Assembly: GCA_014529385.2 (NCBI GenBank)
Contig: CM043960.1
Location: forward strand, 123,717,043 to 123,781,042
Reading direction: 5' to 3'
Origin: Adiantum capillus-veneris
Taxonomy: Eukaryota; Streptophyta; Polypodiopsida; Polypodiales; Pteridaceae
Length of the DNA: 64,000 nucleotides
Shown here: one piece after another, positions 1 to 11,203 of the stretch
Layout of the letters: the number at the start of each line of letters is the position of its first letter
Position numbering within the stretch: position 1 is the stretch's first letter
Notes under the pieces: generated by a model
Database searches by the model: none
Seen by the model: the letters and a program-made list of their open reading frames with translations, nothing else
What the model was told of the DNA's origin: nothing
Position numbers and translations under genes: made by a program

Positions 1-145
1 AGTACTCGAAAAATATTTTTTTCCAAAAACTTGGCAAACCTACATATTTGAAACAACAGAGGTAAATTGACAAAATGTGAAGGTTTTTACACCAAATTAC
101 ACTAACCCTAGGATTTTTTCGAGCACTACTACCCACCAATTCTTT

Positions 146-309
146 CTCCAAGTCCAAGTTGACGGCTAAAGGGGGAGGGAATTCCGGTTCCCCCCCTGAC
201 ACATGGCAGCACGAGGTTCATCTGGAAAACACAAAGACGGGATAAGCACAAAGAGAGAGAGAGAGAGGGGAGAGAGAGAGCAGACTCGGTAGAGGCGGCC
301 AGGCAGTGC

Positions 310-384
<75 letters not shown>

Positions 385-711
385 CAACAGACTCAGAGGC
401 GGCTCCTTTTCCTTGAATTTGCCAAGAGGAAATTTTAGAAACTTAGGTTTATTTTTTGGGTTTTTACACTATTTTACTCTATTTTGGGGTGGAATTTCTC
501 CTTTTCCCCCTTGCCTTGAACCGGCAGTTTTGAAATTGAAAACGGCATGACATTAAGGTGAGACAAATTTTTCTCAAACACTGGTTGTAGGCCAGTAGGC
601 TCCAAGTCCAAGTTGACGGCTAAAGGGGGAGGGAATTCCGGTTCCCCCCCTGACACATGGCAGCACGAGGTTCATTTGGCAAACACAAAGACGGGCTGAG
701 CGCGAAGAGAG
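146..711. repeat. Direct duplication of a ~110-bp segment
   Basis: Positions 146-258 and 600-711 are near-identical. Both begin CTCCAAGTCCAAGTTGACGG, pass through GGGAATTCCGG and a run of Cs, and end in GA-rich sequence. The first copy runs into a long GA expansion that the second copy lacks, so the GA array grew in one copy only. The interval also holds a stretch with TTTTTACACTATTTTACTC, related to a motif that recurs near 27.1-29.4 kb. No coding potential is seen. Confidence 0.9.
245..382. repeat. (GA)n microsatellite pair
   Basis: Two GA arrays (about 250-280 and 311-382) are separated by a short unique sequence. Leu-Ser reading frames across them are products of the dinucleotide repeat, not genes. 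Confidence 0.95.
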
Positions 712-1990
712 AGAGTGTTCGGAGTCTTTAGTCATGTCCTGCATTTGCTTGACATACTCGTTGACTTGCCAGATCACTTCATTGTTCGATTGCCAATCTT
801 CATTTCTTGCTAGCTGCCTTGAGGTCTCTGTAGTCTCTTGTGTATATTTTGGCTGCGTCATGGCGGCTGGTTGTTGTTTCCCTTGAGGTTGTGACTGGTC
901 TTCTTCCATTGTGTCATCCTGAGGCTTCGTGGATGCCTCGGCCTTTTCTTGCTGTGTTGAGGTAGAAGGTGTTTCCTCTTGTTCTCTTGTTTGCTCAAAC
1001 TTTGTGTTGTCCTCTTGTTCAGAACTCGGCCTGTTTGCAAATTCAGTTGCTTCTCTTTGTTCAGGCTCTGTCTCCTTGGTGGGCTCAGGTTCTGTGGCTT
1101 TACTTGCTGTTGATGGTGGTGGGCTCGGCATGGGGTGATCATGCTCTGATGAAATAGGTGAAGAAGGTCGGGGAGACACACCACCTTGATCATGTTGTGC
1201 TTATCCTTATGTATAAGTTGCTTCCTCTGCTTGCTTTTGCTGCTCCACCGCCTCTTTAGCTTTCACAGAGAGGGGTTATTTGGGGCATGTAATGGGGAAA
1301 GGAAGGGCAAGCTCAGGTACAAGGGGATGAATGCCAATACGAAGCTGGGTGTTTGCTGCGAATGAAGGCTTGAGCATACATCAAGAATCTATCAAGTTGA
1401 TGATTGGTTGGAAGATGAGCGACAGTTATTCATCATGTGTCGGTGCTAAAGCTCATGTGGACACCTTTACTTTGGGTTTTTTCTATTTTTGAGTGATCAT
1501 TTAGGGTGACCATGTGTTGTACATATTTTATCATATTTAGTAGATTCAGTGTTGACGGTGGTGGGCTCGGCATGGGGTGATCATGCTCTGATGAAATAGG
1601 TGAAGAAGGTCGGGGAGACACACCACCTTGATCATGTTGTGCTTCTCCTTATGCAGTTGCTTCCTCTGCTTGCTTTTGCTGCTACGCCGCCTCTTTAGCT
1701 TTCACAGAGAGGGGTTATTTGGGGCATGTAATGGGGAAAGGAAGGGCAAGCTCAGGTACAAGGGGATGAATGCCAATGCGAAGCTGGGTGTTTGCTGCAA
1801 ATGAAGGCTTGAGCATACATCAAGAATCTATCAAGTTGATGATTGGTTGGAAGATGAGCGACAATTATTCATCATGTGTCGGTGCCAAAGCTCATGTGGA
1901 CACCTTTACTTTGGGTTTTTTTCTATTTTTGAGTGATCATTTAGGGTGACCATGTGTTGTACATATTTTATCATATTTAGTAGATTCAGT
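712..1990 (-). pseudogene. Low-complexity coding remnant, unrecognised, partly duplicated
   Basis: On the minus strand an open frame of about 155 meaningful codons runs from about 1179 to 712. It is rich in Pro, Glu, Gln, Ser and Thr (motifs SPRPSSPISSEHDHP, then repeated PTKETEPEQ-like text). Upstream in the same frame are a Glu/Ala/Gln-rich helix-like stretch and several stops. The same upstream half is repeated at 1551-1990, where it is cut off after PSPPPST. This composition resembles disordered tails of plant transposon-encoded proteins, but I see no catalytic domain and do not assign a family. Confidence 0.4.
1109..1990. repeat. 442-bp tandem duplication
   Basis: Unit 1 (1109-1550) and unit 2 (1551-1990) start GTTGAYGGTGGTGGGCTCGG and end TAGTAGATTCAGT, head to tail with no spacer. 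They differ by a few substitutions and by small indels, for example near 1210 where unit 1 has extra bases. The duplication includes the N-terminal part of the minus-strand coding remnant. Confidence 0.95.
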
Positions 1991-3487
1991 GTTTTCTTGG
2001 GCATTTCTTGCCATTTTTCTCTCTATTTTTGGTCCTCTCTCTCATATCTCTTCACAACTAGAGGCTCGATGCCTTGCTGATCACCCTTGAAGAGCCGTGC
2101 ACTCCAACTTGTGGCCCCAAGATAGTGCAAAAAAGTGTGGTTCTCTTTTCTATTCTTGGAAACCCAATCTCATCCACCCAATTCATGCAATCCATCCTAT
2201 ATCTCCCAGTTGGGTTCCATTTGATTATCACGGTGTCGTGTGACAACAATTATGGGACCTTTTATGCATGAATTATTCCCATGCATAAGGGCCACCATGT
2301 ATGGGCATCCGCCTATGAAAACGGAAAAGCCAATGACAATACTACCATGACAACCATGGCATCACCGCCGATGCCACACACTAAATCAACAACATTGCGC
2401 ATGCCCCATAGAGCCCGCTCATGGGGGAGGTGAAGTGGCCAGCATAGCCGGTGTGAGGGAGCTCACCAAGGGAACCTCTTCTCAAGTGCTACCCACAATG
2501 GGCCAATGCTTTAGTGTATGTACCTAGTGAGGCTTGTCTATGGATTATCATGTGGCCTAATACACACCACAAAATGAAACCCTTGGTGAACCCATCCCCC
2601 CTTTAAGTCCAAAACCTCCCAAAAAATGTGATACATACATGGTATCTTGCATAGTACTTAAGCCATAGCCCCATTCTCTATCAAATTTAGAGTTTCTTTA
2701 CATACTTGTAATAGTCAATACACATGGTACCCTCTTGCATTTTATTCATAGAATATTAGGCACCATCATTGACATCATCATTGGGATTGCTAACGGTACA
2801 ATCATGTGCGGACACAGTAGTATAGCATTGTACCGATTGACTAAATTTTCAATCATGTGATCTTGGAAGCTAACCCTAGTCTACAACACATAAAGTATCT
2901 ATACACACCAATGTGCTGGTGGTTTTGAGAGGTACATGTTGACCTTCTTGTTAGCTCAACCACACCTACTCTTGGAATTACACACTTGGAACACTATGCC
3001 TACTCTTTCCTACTTGTGCAATGCTCAAACCACCAAATTATCAATGATCCTTTATCAATGACAAATGAAGTGATATAGCTACTCCATACATGCACCAACA
3101 AATCTATATGCATGCACTAATGACCAAGCAAGCATTCCGCCTATTTAATCCTATTATTACACACAACCTAGGGTACCATCAATTACTCAAGAAGCACCAC
3201 ACAATGATTATTAAATAATTCAAATGATTAAGAAAACTTGATTAGCTACTACTTCAAATACACTTGCACAAAATAAAAGAGAGAAGAGAAGCATTGGTTC
3301 TACTCAAAAATCTCAACCATCATGCATAAAGGAGCATGTGGGAGCAAAAGAATACAAGAGAGTTACTCCTTGGAGTGGACGAGGAAGTAATATTGATATG
3401 ACTAACTCTCCAACTTTGGAACCCTCAAAATGAAAAAAAAGTGACCATTTATCATAATGAAACTAAAAAAATGGAGCTCACATTTGA
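1991..3487. other. No gene recognised
   Basis: A 1.5-kb AT-rich stretch without microsatellites. Short open frames at 2058-2271 overlap on both strands and show no domain. No terminal repeats or RNA genes were recognised. It ends where the A1 LTR begins. Confidence 0.6.
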
Positions 3488-4424
3488 TGTTAGCAGCAAG
3501 CTAACACGGACACCAAGGATACCATTTTTTGGAGATCTCATTGTAAAAACACTTATTATTTTGATAAATCAGGAATATTGTAACTCCTATTTTTTATCAA
3601 ATAAACCTTGTAATTGATGAGCCGAAGCTACAAGTTTCTAGATTGTATCAACATGTCATTGCCTATCTTTAGTTAGAGCTCCCAGATAATTAGTTTTGAC
3701 CACCAAAAACCTTGGTTAAGGTATAAAAGCCAATTTTTGTAAGTTATTTGTAAGTTTTGGATAATGAAATACATAGTGTGAGCTAATGGTGCTCACTTCT
3801 CTCCTTCTCGTGCTTCCTACTCCCTCCCTGTTGTCACATTGCAGTCGCGTTTGTTGCATTGCAACCGCAGGTAAGAGCTCTACGCATTGACGTAAACACA
3901 TCACAGTATTTCGTAGATTTTGGCGTCGTCGATCCGCGGCCTAATTTCATCATAAGTAGGAATTTACACTTTAAAATAAAAAACTAAACGTAGGTGGGGT
4001 ATTGGGATAGCATTGCTAAGCATTTAGATGCATTCTGGGTCGGAAACAACTAGGTCAAAAATCCACTACTGCCTGTTAATAATTGCGATTTTGGCACTTG
4101 ACCTAAAGTGGGGTTTAAGACCATAAGCATGTGTGCTTAGGTCTTATAAACATGTCCTAGAAGTTTCGTAACATTTGGATATCATTTGATGCTGAAACGG
4201 ATGTGAGTTGTTTACCGATGAGCGATCGTCTTTTGGTGATTTCAGTCACTTGAGTGTAGCTTAAGTTAGATGCGAGTTGTTAGTTGTTTTTCGAGAGATT
4301 GACAACCTCTTGTAGTCTCTATACACTATTCAAGTAAGCTTTGTCCCATGGATTGACAATTTAATCATGGTTCTCGCTTAAACTGCAATAAGATAGGATA
4401 GCGAGGCTAGACACGCGTCCCACA
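3488..4424 (+). repeat. 5' LTR of Athila/Tat-like element A1
   Basis: The start is placed at TGTTAGCAGCAAGC because two other elements in the window begin with the same type of sequence (44298 and 56346). The end is placed at CCCACA, three bases before the primer site. A TATA-like TATAAAAG lies at about 3721-3728, and sequence around it (CCTTGGTTAAGG) aligns with the A3 LTR near 56590. The matching 3' LTR is not in the window because the element is truncated near 14.1 kb, so the left edge rests on family comparison only. Confidence 0.75.
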
Positions 4425-4426
4425 TT

Positions 4427-4447
4427 TGGCGCTGCTGCTGCCGAGGA
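4427..4447 (+). other. Primer-binding site of A1, tRNA-Asp type, degenerate
   Basis: TGGCGCTGCTGCTGCCGAGG follows the LTR end and resembles TGGCGCCGTTGCCGGGGA, the tRNA-Asp-type site used by plant Athila/Tat elements. It has a three-base CTG expansion and substitutions, so it is probably not functional now. Confidence 0.8.
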
Positions 4448-6468
4448 TCGAAGAGACCTAAACTAAGAAAAAATACGAGCATCTTCTGAAGTTATCCTTT
4501 AACTTCCTCTAAGATCTCCTAGAGTAAAAACTTTATTTTAAAAATCACATAGCCTAAGATTGTCGTCTTTTGCTGTGTAGAGTAACTTGGAAGTAGTTGT
4601 ACTTGTCAAGTGTCTTTAGGATTGTAGGATTGTAGAACTAGATTAGGATTTTGAGAATGATTGATAGACGAGACAAGTTTTAAGATCAACGCTCAAAAAA
4701 CCATAAAAAACAAGAAAATGAGTGTTTGTGGACACTTTCCACAACCCCATTGCATAAGAACCTAGGAGTAGGGTAAGTAGGATCCGAGGTGGATTTCAGA
4801 ACATTGCTCTCTCCGAAAGAATCATTGTGAGTTGTATTTGAAGTTGCAAAATTTCAGGTCTACGGCTAGAAATAGCAAAAAAAGACTCCAAACCACTCAA
4901 TCCGAGTGGAGAGTAAGCTTAAAAATTGTCTAAACCAGTGGATAAACTCAAGGACACTTTGAGGTAAAAATTTCAAGAGTTGGCCAAAACTCAGATTATT
5001 TACTTTTTCTTGACATTTTAGGCCAAAAGTTTTGACTTGATTCATAGGCTTAAAATAACTCATAAAAGGACTGTCCTTGAAAAAAGTGCAAAAATTGGTT
5101 CATTTCAAGCTTGAAGCTAATAATCGCGATTATTAACTTTCAGCTCATATTTGACCAAGGTTCATACCATTGACTCATTGCATGTGTATAAACAACTTTT
5201 GTAAAGGCACAAAAGATTTGGATCACCAAACTGGCAAAAAACTGGGTAAAAACTAAAGTCTGTACTGACTTTGTGAAACTTGAATGTAAATTGGGGAAAA
5301 ATTTATCCAAACTTGATGAAATTTGATTCATAGGCTTATATTGATGTGATAAACATGTGTACATGCTCAGTTGACCAAAAAGATACAAAAAGTTGCCAGT
5401 TGTAAATAATCATGATTATTGTCCCATTTTTCAACTTTTTTGACCAAGTTGGCATACCACTAGCTTTACCATGTTGTAATAAGCCCACAACCCAAATTTG
5501 GTAAGGTTTGGATCTTTGGATTGAAAATTGTGACCAAATTTGCAAAGTTAGTCTGCGACAGAAAATTGATGATCATTTGACTAAAGCTTGTCCAAACTTG
5601 ATGAAACTTGGCTAGAGACCTTAAGTTGAAGTGCTTAACATATCTGTGTCAAGGTTGGGACAAAAAATTGCAAAAATATAGCTGGAGTAAATAATCGTAA
5701 TTATTTACATCTGCTTCAAAAATTGACAATTTTGCAAATTTGAGCATACCACAAGGTCAAGCATATCAAGTACAAATCAATTTTGGTGAAATTTGCATCA
5801 CAAAAGTGAGACTTAAGCCAGATTCTTAAAATCAGAGTCTGCGGACAAAAAAACAATTGATAAACTTGAACAGATTTTGTCCAAACTTGTTGAAATTTGT
5901 CCAGGGACCTTAACAGGTTGTATACTCGGCAAACCAAGCCATGTGTAAAAAACTGAGAAAAGTAAATAATCACGATTATTTACTACTGCTACACAGAGCC
6001 ACCATTTTTGACTTTTGAACTTGTACAGTGTTAGACCAACATAACACAAAGCCACCGGGCAATTTTGGGTTCAATCGGATCCAAATTGATACATGTTCAC
6101 TTAGTTTCCAGGTTGCAGATTAATTCTTTGATTTTTGCCGAAGTCCAGTTTGAAATTGCAACGGTTGACTCAATTAGCTTGATTTGCAGTGATACACGTA
6201 GACCAATCACAACAGCTAGCAAAAACTATACCGTCTTTATAGAAGAATAGCTAACTTGATCAAATTTGTACAGGAATCAGGTTGCAGATGAGGAATCGGT
6301 AGCTTGACAGAAAGTGAAATCCAGTCAAGTGGAAGAAATTGACAACAAGTCAATCCAAAGGTAAGTACTCTATCTAGGGCTGCACAAGTCTTTATGAACC
6401 TTAGATTTGGTCGTGTATAGGAAATCAGGACATATTTGAAGAAGCCTCCAATAGAGTATCCACTAAAG
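4448..6468 (+). other. A1 leader (long untranslated region), interrupted at 6469
   Basis: About 2 kb of A-rich sequence without a sustained frame lies between the primer site and gag. The motif GGAGTAGGGTAAGTAGGA near 4767 recurs in the A3 leader near 57620. The second half consists of about four diverged tandem units. The last bases before 6469 belong to the start of gag, which resumes after the inserted element. Confidence 0.75.
5118..5984 (+). repeat. Tandem leader repeats of A1, each with a palindrome
   Basis: Four palindromes occur at near-regular spacing. 5118-5135 is TAATAATCGCGATTATTA (perfect, 18 bp). 5405-5420 is AATAATCATGATTATT (perfect). 5687-5708 has 9-bp arms GTAAATAAT/ATTATTTAC around four bases. 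5961-5984 has 11-bp arms AGTAAATAATC/GATTATTTACT around two bases. Centres are 286, 285 and 275 bp apart. Between them lie weakly conserved A-rich blocks with phrases such as TGTCCAAACTTG. A partial version, GTTAATAATTGCGATT, occurs in the LTR near 4075. Confidence 0.85.
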
Positions 6469-6802
6469 TGTTAAGAGGATTGCAACACCTCTTACGAGTA
6501 CGTGTTCACAGAAATGTAGAGAGAGAGAAGCACAACATTAGGGAGAGAGAGAGAATAAGAATACATAAGATTCCATAGCCTTTGATTTATGAGAAAGCCC
6601 GATGATGCGTACAAAGGAAACCCTTCCTTATATAGAAATAATGAGCACCCTTTCATATCCCCATAACCCTTCCAGATTATGCCTCTTGAGATCCCCTCCT
6701 TCTAAGGGCTTATTCCCACATGAAGGTACATGAAGACATGCCGGACACTCCCAATGTGATTAATGCGGTCATATGTAGCTATGTGCGGTCCGGGCACATA
6801 CA
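6469..6802 (+). repeat. 5' LTR of the small LTR element
   Basis: 334 bp with TG...CA ends. A TATA-like TTATATAGAAA is at about 6628-6638. It contains a short GA-rich stretch near 6521-6553. Confidence 0.9.
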
Positions 6803-7010
6803 CTTGGCACGCACGGTGGATTGTGCGAACCCACAAGTGACCCTTGATTAGAAGTCAAGTGAAATTTGTTTTTACAAATCTTTTTAGGCATAGCCAAGGT
6901 AGAGAACCTCAAGTACAAGAAGTATGAAACAATTGATACATTTCCAACAACAGGTTATGTCTTTTCTGCAGCATATTGGCAACCGCAACACTTTTGGCCG
7001 TCCCTTCATG

Positions 7011-7215
7011 AATTTGATGCCCGGGTCATAGACGCTCCATTCGCTCTTTGTCAATATGTCCCTATGCCGCATCAACCTTCATCTCTTGGACATCACCAAT
7101 CTTGGTACAATTAAATTTGATGCCCGGTCATAGACGCTCCATTCGCTCTTTGTCAATATGTCCCTATGCCGCATCAACCTTCATCTCTTGGACATCACCA
7201 ATCTTGGTACAACTA
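7011..7215. repeat. 103-bp tandem duplication inside the small LTR element
   Basis: Units 7011-7113 and 7114-7215 both start AATTTGATGCCCGG and end near CTTGGTACAAYTA. They differ by one G and one transition, so the duplication is recent relative to the LTR divergence. Confidence 0.93.
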
Positions 7216-8688
7216 AATTTCTTGCACAATGAAGAGCAAGCACAACAATCTCCCCGCCGCTTCATTGTTGCTCGCACTTGGAGTATTTCCACAATCTGGA
7301 TGCAGAAAAGATCTACCCTTGGAACACCGCACAACGCAGCTCATTTGAGTATTGAACACCACATCAAACCTCGCATCCGACTGCTAACTCAAATATACTT
7401 GTTGTGATGACTTTTCTTGAGTTTCTGAAACTTGCGTACACTGGCGTGCTGCACTGCAGTGTGCATGGCAAGAAACCCTGCAAGGCGCATCTCTTGATTG
7501 GTTCCCTCTGAGCTTCGAGAATTGTGATGCTAGAATGATTGTCGAGACCACACTCTGGCACTCTGGCTCTTTGCTCCTGGATCCACCATCTCCATCTAGG
7601 CCGCAACCCGAACTCGGAGCCAATTTTCGTTCTTGGACCCGCACTGCATTCGAAACTTTCTTAATTCCGCACAACACTACTTTATGAGAGAGATTGCCTG
7701 AACTGGTTCATATTCCGTACTACGAACTGGATTGTACATTTCCATGTGAAACAATCCTTATGGAAGAAGTAAAAAGTCATTTAAAAGGTTCAAAAAAGAT
7801 AAATTGCCTGCATATTGCTAGCACACAAAGTCCCAAAACTCTGGATGCAAATCACTGATGAATTCCTCACACTTCTATAACCTTTTGCGGTACCCCCTTT
7901 GGCTGTTCCCATTGAAAGATATCTCTGGAGAACAGATCGTTTCCCGACATTAGGAGGCCCAACCAGCAGAATGCGCGACCAGTCTTCTCTGCTTAACTCC
8001 CGACCCGTTCGGCTCTACAATCTTGCATCCACTGCTCGTGTCTCATCTCACCAGCTCCTGCAGGAATCGACCACATCTTCTTCATCCCCTCTACATGCCC
8101 ACACTTTCTCCCTCTTGGAAGCCCCTGCAAAACCCAATCAACTCCTTTCACTCACCTCGGGCAGCAATCAGGCAAGTCACAACCCCTCTTCCCTTCCTGG
8201 TGCAACCCACTCGCACAACACCCTTCTTGCTTCCTTTTCTCAGGGTGCACATCTCGCTCCTCCTCTGCCCGCTCTGGCCATGGCTGCCTTCTTCTCACCT
8301 TTGTTCACACATCGTCCAAAGCCCAAAGAACAGACCCAAAATCGGATGCTACACCGCCAACATGTATTGCCCCTTTCTTTCCCAATTAACTATCTCCTTT
8401 TTGTTCAATAGCCACAGCCGCCTGGAGCTATTCTGATTATTGACCAAAGCTTTCCTCATGATGGTTGCACCGCCCAATGTTTCATCTACCCTCGGCCCAT
8501 CTTCTCTGTGTCATCCTCTTGAGGAGGCGCAAGATCTGACGCAGGCTACTCCAGCACGCCATCACTGATTCCTTCATTTCTCTTGATGCAGATGATCCGT
8601 TCTCTTCTTCTTTATTGACCAGTCGATGCACCCGCTCCCGCACCTCCTTCATCAGCAAAGGGGAGCCGCTCCATGCGTGGTTGCCAAG

Positions 8689-9022
8689 TGTTAAGAGGAT
8701 TGCAACACCTCTTACGAGTATGTGCTCACAGAAATGTAGAGAGAGAGAAGCACATCATTAGAGAGAGGGAGAGAATAAGAATACATCAGATTCCATAGCC
8801 TTTGATTTATGAGAAAGCCCGATGATGCGTACAAAGGAAACCCTTCCTTATATAGAAATAATGAGCACCCTTTCATATCCCCGTAACCCTTCCAGATTAT
8901 GCCTCTTGAGATCCCCTCCTTCTAAAGGCTTATTCCCACATGAAGGTACATGAAGACATGCCGGACACTCCCAATGTGATTAATGCGGTCATATGCATCT
9001 ATGTGCGGTCCGGGCACATACA
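8689..9022 (+). repeat. 3' LTR of the small LTR element
   Basis: 334 bp, same ends as the 5' copy, followed directly by the target duplication TAAAG. No convincing polypurine tract abuts it. The nearest purine run, AGCAAAGGGGAGC, is about 30 bp upstream. Confidence 0.9.
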
Positions 9023-11200
9023 TAAAGAAAGCGTGAATCAAGGAAATTCCTTGCACACTATCCTTGAAGAAGTCTTAGACACTCTTCAGATTCAACCTCT
9101 GAAATGTCTTCCTATTCGGCTCACTCGAAAATCGGAACGACAATGCGCTACAAGCATATACTCTCTTTTTATAAGACTAATCGCCATGGAGCTCAGGTTT
9201 ACCTGGATCTTAACAAAGAGTATGCTATTCACATTGACGACCATGGTATTGAGTTGAACGAAGAAATCAGGGCAAACAAACAAGGAAAAATGTACATGGA
9301 CAGAAACGGAACTCATTATTTACAAGTCGAAAACCCTGACGTGATAGACAAATGGGGGCTAGAAGTAAACAAAAGAAGGACCACCAACTTTAGAATTTGA
9401 GGGATACGAGCAAGTAGATTTGAAGCCTTTGAAACGGCTTAGTACATATAATCCTAGGATCGGAGTCTATTGTTGGGAGGATAGAAATGTAAAGTATCTT
9501 CTATGGACTCTGCATGTCAAATCAGGACAATTGACGGCCATGAAGATCATCTATATCTTCAAGATCAAGGATAAGGGATCAACAGACCTACCAACCTACC
9601 TGTTTAGGGATTGTTATAACAACAAATTTGTTATGGTGACTCCTGAGGAGGTAGAACAAACCAAATACCAAGGGTATTCCAGAAGGGATTGGATATGGGG
9701 CCAAGGACCAGAAACAATTCTAAGAGATGAACACCGTGAAGATTATCTGAGAGTGATGTTAAGAAACCAGAAACCACCTCACCACGCAGAGAACCAGGTG
9801 ACACTAAGGCTACATGAGTCACTATTTTCAACAAATTGTTTTGATGGACTCGGAACACGACCAACTGCCAGAAGACCGGGAGTTGAACCAAACAGACTTG
9901 TCAGACTAGCTGATTTCCAGAAATGGGTCAGAAAATACAGTGGATCAGGGGATCCATACGACCACTTAGCAAGCTTTAAGCAAGTGTTAAGAGCAGAATG
10001 TATATTTGATTTCCATACTCAATTCGAGGGGTTTGGAATGACATTAGAAGGAAAAGCATTGACATGGTTCCAAAACATTCCACCAAGGTCAATCATGGAC
10101 TTAAACACTTAGCGCAAGGATTTGTAGCTGCTTGTTCCAAAACGGGGATCAAACACAATACGGTAGCTCAAATCTACAGCTTTAAACAGAAACACGGTGA
10201 TTCTGTTAGGGATTGTGCAACTCAAATGAAACAATACTAATTGCTAGATGCCCAGAGCTAGAGATACCTGCAGCAGAAGAAAGACTAGTATCATTGTTTC
10301 TAGAGGCACCACTTTCAGCCATAGAAGACATGCTTAAAAGGATGAATGACATGATGAATAACATGCAGAAAGCACCTATGAGGGAACCAGGGCAAGGGAT
10401 ACCTCAACAGGGCCAACCAATTAGACCGCATAAATGGTGTGCAATTGAGGATAAATGAACCAACCATGAGACGAATGAGTGCTAATTTCCGGCCAAAGTA
10501 TGATGGGAATGTTCAGTACGTGCCCATGAGGCCACAAGGACAACCCATGTAAAAATACCAGCTTAACATGACACCAGCTCAAAGACCACCGATGGGTATG
10601 AAAAGACCTCAACCTGTGTTGGGTCAACAACCTCCATATCCAGGACATAATACAATGCCTGTAAAGTACATGCATCCCAAGGGAGTCATAGATGAACAAG
10701 CACTTGTGCCTGTTACAATAATGGTAGAAGGAGATTGGTATAATTCACATCCACAACAAGAACCTGTGACTTGTGCTCCACCAGAGCTCGTACAAATGTA
10801 TTATGTAGCGAATCAAGGTGTTAGACCTCCTATGGTAAGTAAGACCCATGATTAAGCCAAGAACGGGGAACTGTCACAACTGTGGTGCAGATGATCATTG
10901 GAAAAATGAATGCCCAGAGCGTGACAAGAACCTCAAGCCAATTGAAGCTTATTGCATATAATGTTGCAAAAAGGGTGGACACTTTTCAAAAGATTGTCCT
11001 AAAAATCCTTTAAACAAGGGTAAAATAGTAGTAAATGTAGTCCAAGTGATACCTAGTAGCTCATCTAAGAGTGGACCGATTGTTCCAATCAAGGTAATCA
11101 CTAGAGCCCAGGCTAAGAAAAAGAAACACAACTTCTCTGATGATTCAGAGAATACAACAATTCTCTCTCAAAGGATCAAAAGAAGCAAAGCAAAAGATAT
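9023..11200 (+). pseudogene. gag: A1 Gag, decayed, with nucleocapsid knuckles
   Basis: The Gag reading continues across the small LTR element and is broken by several stops and frameshifts. The segment at 9104-9400 (ending in NKRRTTNFRI) and 9420-10112 (motifs IYIFKIKDKGSTDLP, FRDCYNNKFVMVTPEE) is colinear with A3 Gag at 58660-59420. At 9950-10090 lies the retrotransposon Gag core (YDHLASFKQVLRAE, LEGKALTWFQNIPP), then 10213-10458 and a Pro/Gln/Met-rich linker at 10568-10855. A CCHC knuckle CHNCGADDHWKNEC is at about 10878-10919. A second, C-I-stop-C...GGHFSKDC, at about 10953-10997 carries a TAA. Gag would form the cytoplasmic particle and bind RNA. This copy cannot. Confidence 0.85.
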
Positions 11201-11203
11201 GAG

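Larger units (their letters stand above)
6469..9022 (+). mobile_element. Small non-coding LTR retrotransposon (TRIM/LARD-like) inside A1 gag
   Basis: Two 334-bp direct repeats (6469-6802 and 8689-9022) start TGTTAAGAGG and end CACATACA. They are flanked by the 5-bp duplication TAAAG at 6464-6468 and 9023-9027. The 1.9-kb interior has no Gag, protease, RT or integrase. Open frames there, such as 7899-8411, are Ser/Pro/His-rich with no domain. A primer site is not clear: TGGCACGCACGGTGG begins three bases after the LTR, but I cannot match it to a tRNA. The two LTRs differ at about ten positions by eye, so the insertion is older than that of element B. It must be moved by proteins made elsewhere. 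Confidence 0.9.

Noticed and set aside
166..387. Leu-Ser repeat protein frame, and similar frames at 17912, 19218, 29977, 30473 and 31404
   Set aside because: They are translations of (GA)n/(GT)n arrays and have no sequence outside the repeat that looks coding.
2058..2271. Short coding region on either strand
   Set aside because: Both strands are open over the same interval and neither protein resembles a known family.
5118..5984. CRISPR-like array suggested by evenly spaced palindromes
   Set aside because: Units are about 285 bp with diverged spacers, lie in a plant retrotransposon leader and no cas genes exist; they are tandem leader repeats.
6805..6822. TGGCACGCACGGTGG as a primer-binding site of the small LTR element
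   Set aside because: Position is right but I cannot match it to a tRNA 3' end, so I do not annotate it.
7899..8411. 170-codon frame inside the small LTR element as a gene
   Set aside because: Composition is Ser/Pro/His-rich, an overlapping frame of similar length exists, and no Gag, protease or other domain can be recognised.
8023..8436. 137-codon frame in the same place
   Set aside because: Overlaps the previous frame in a different phase; neither shows family features.
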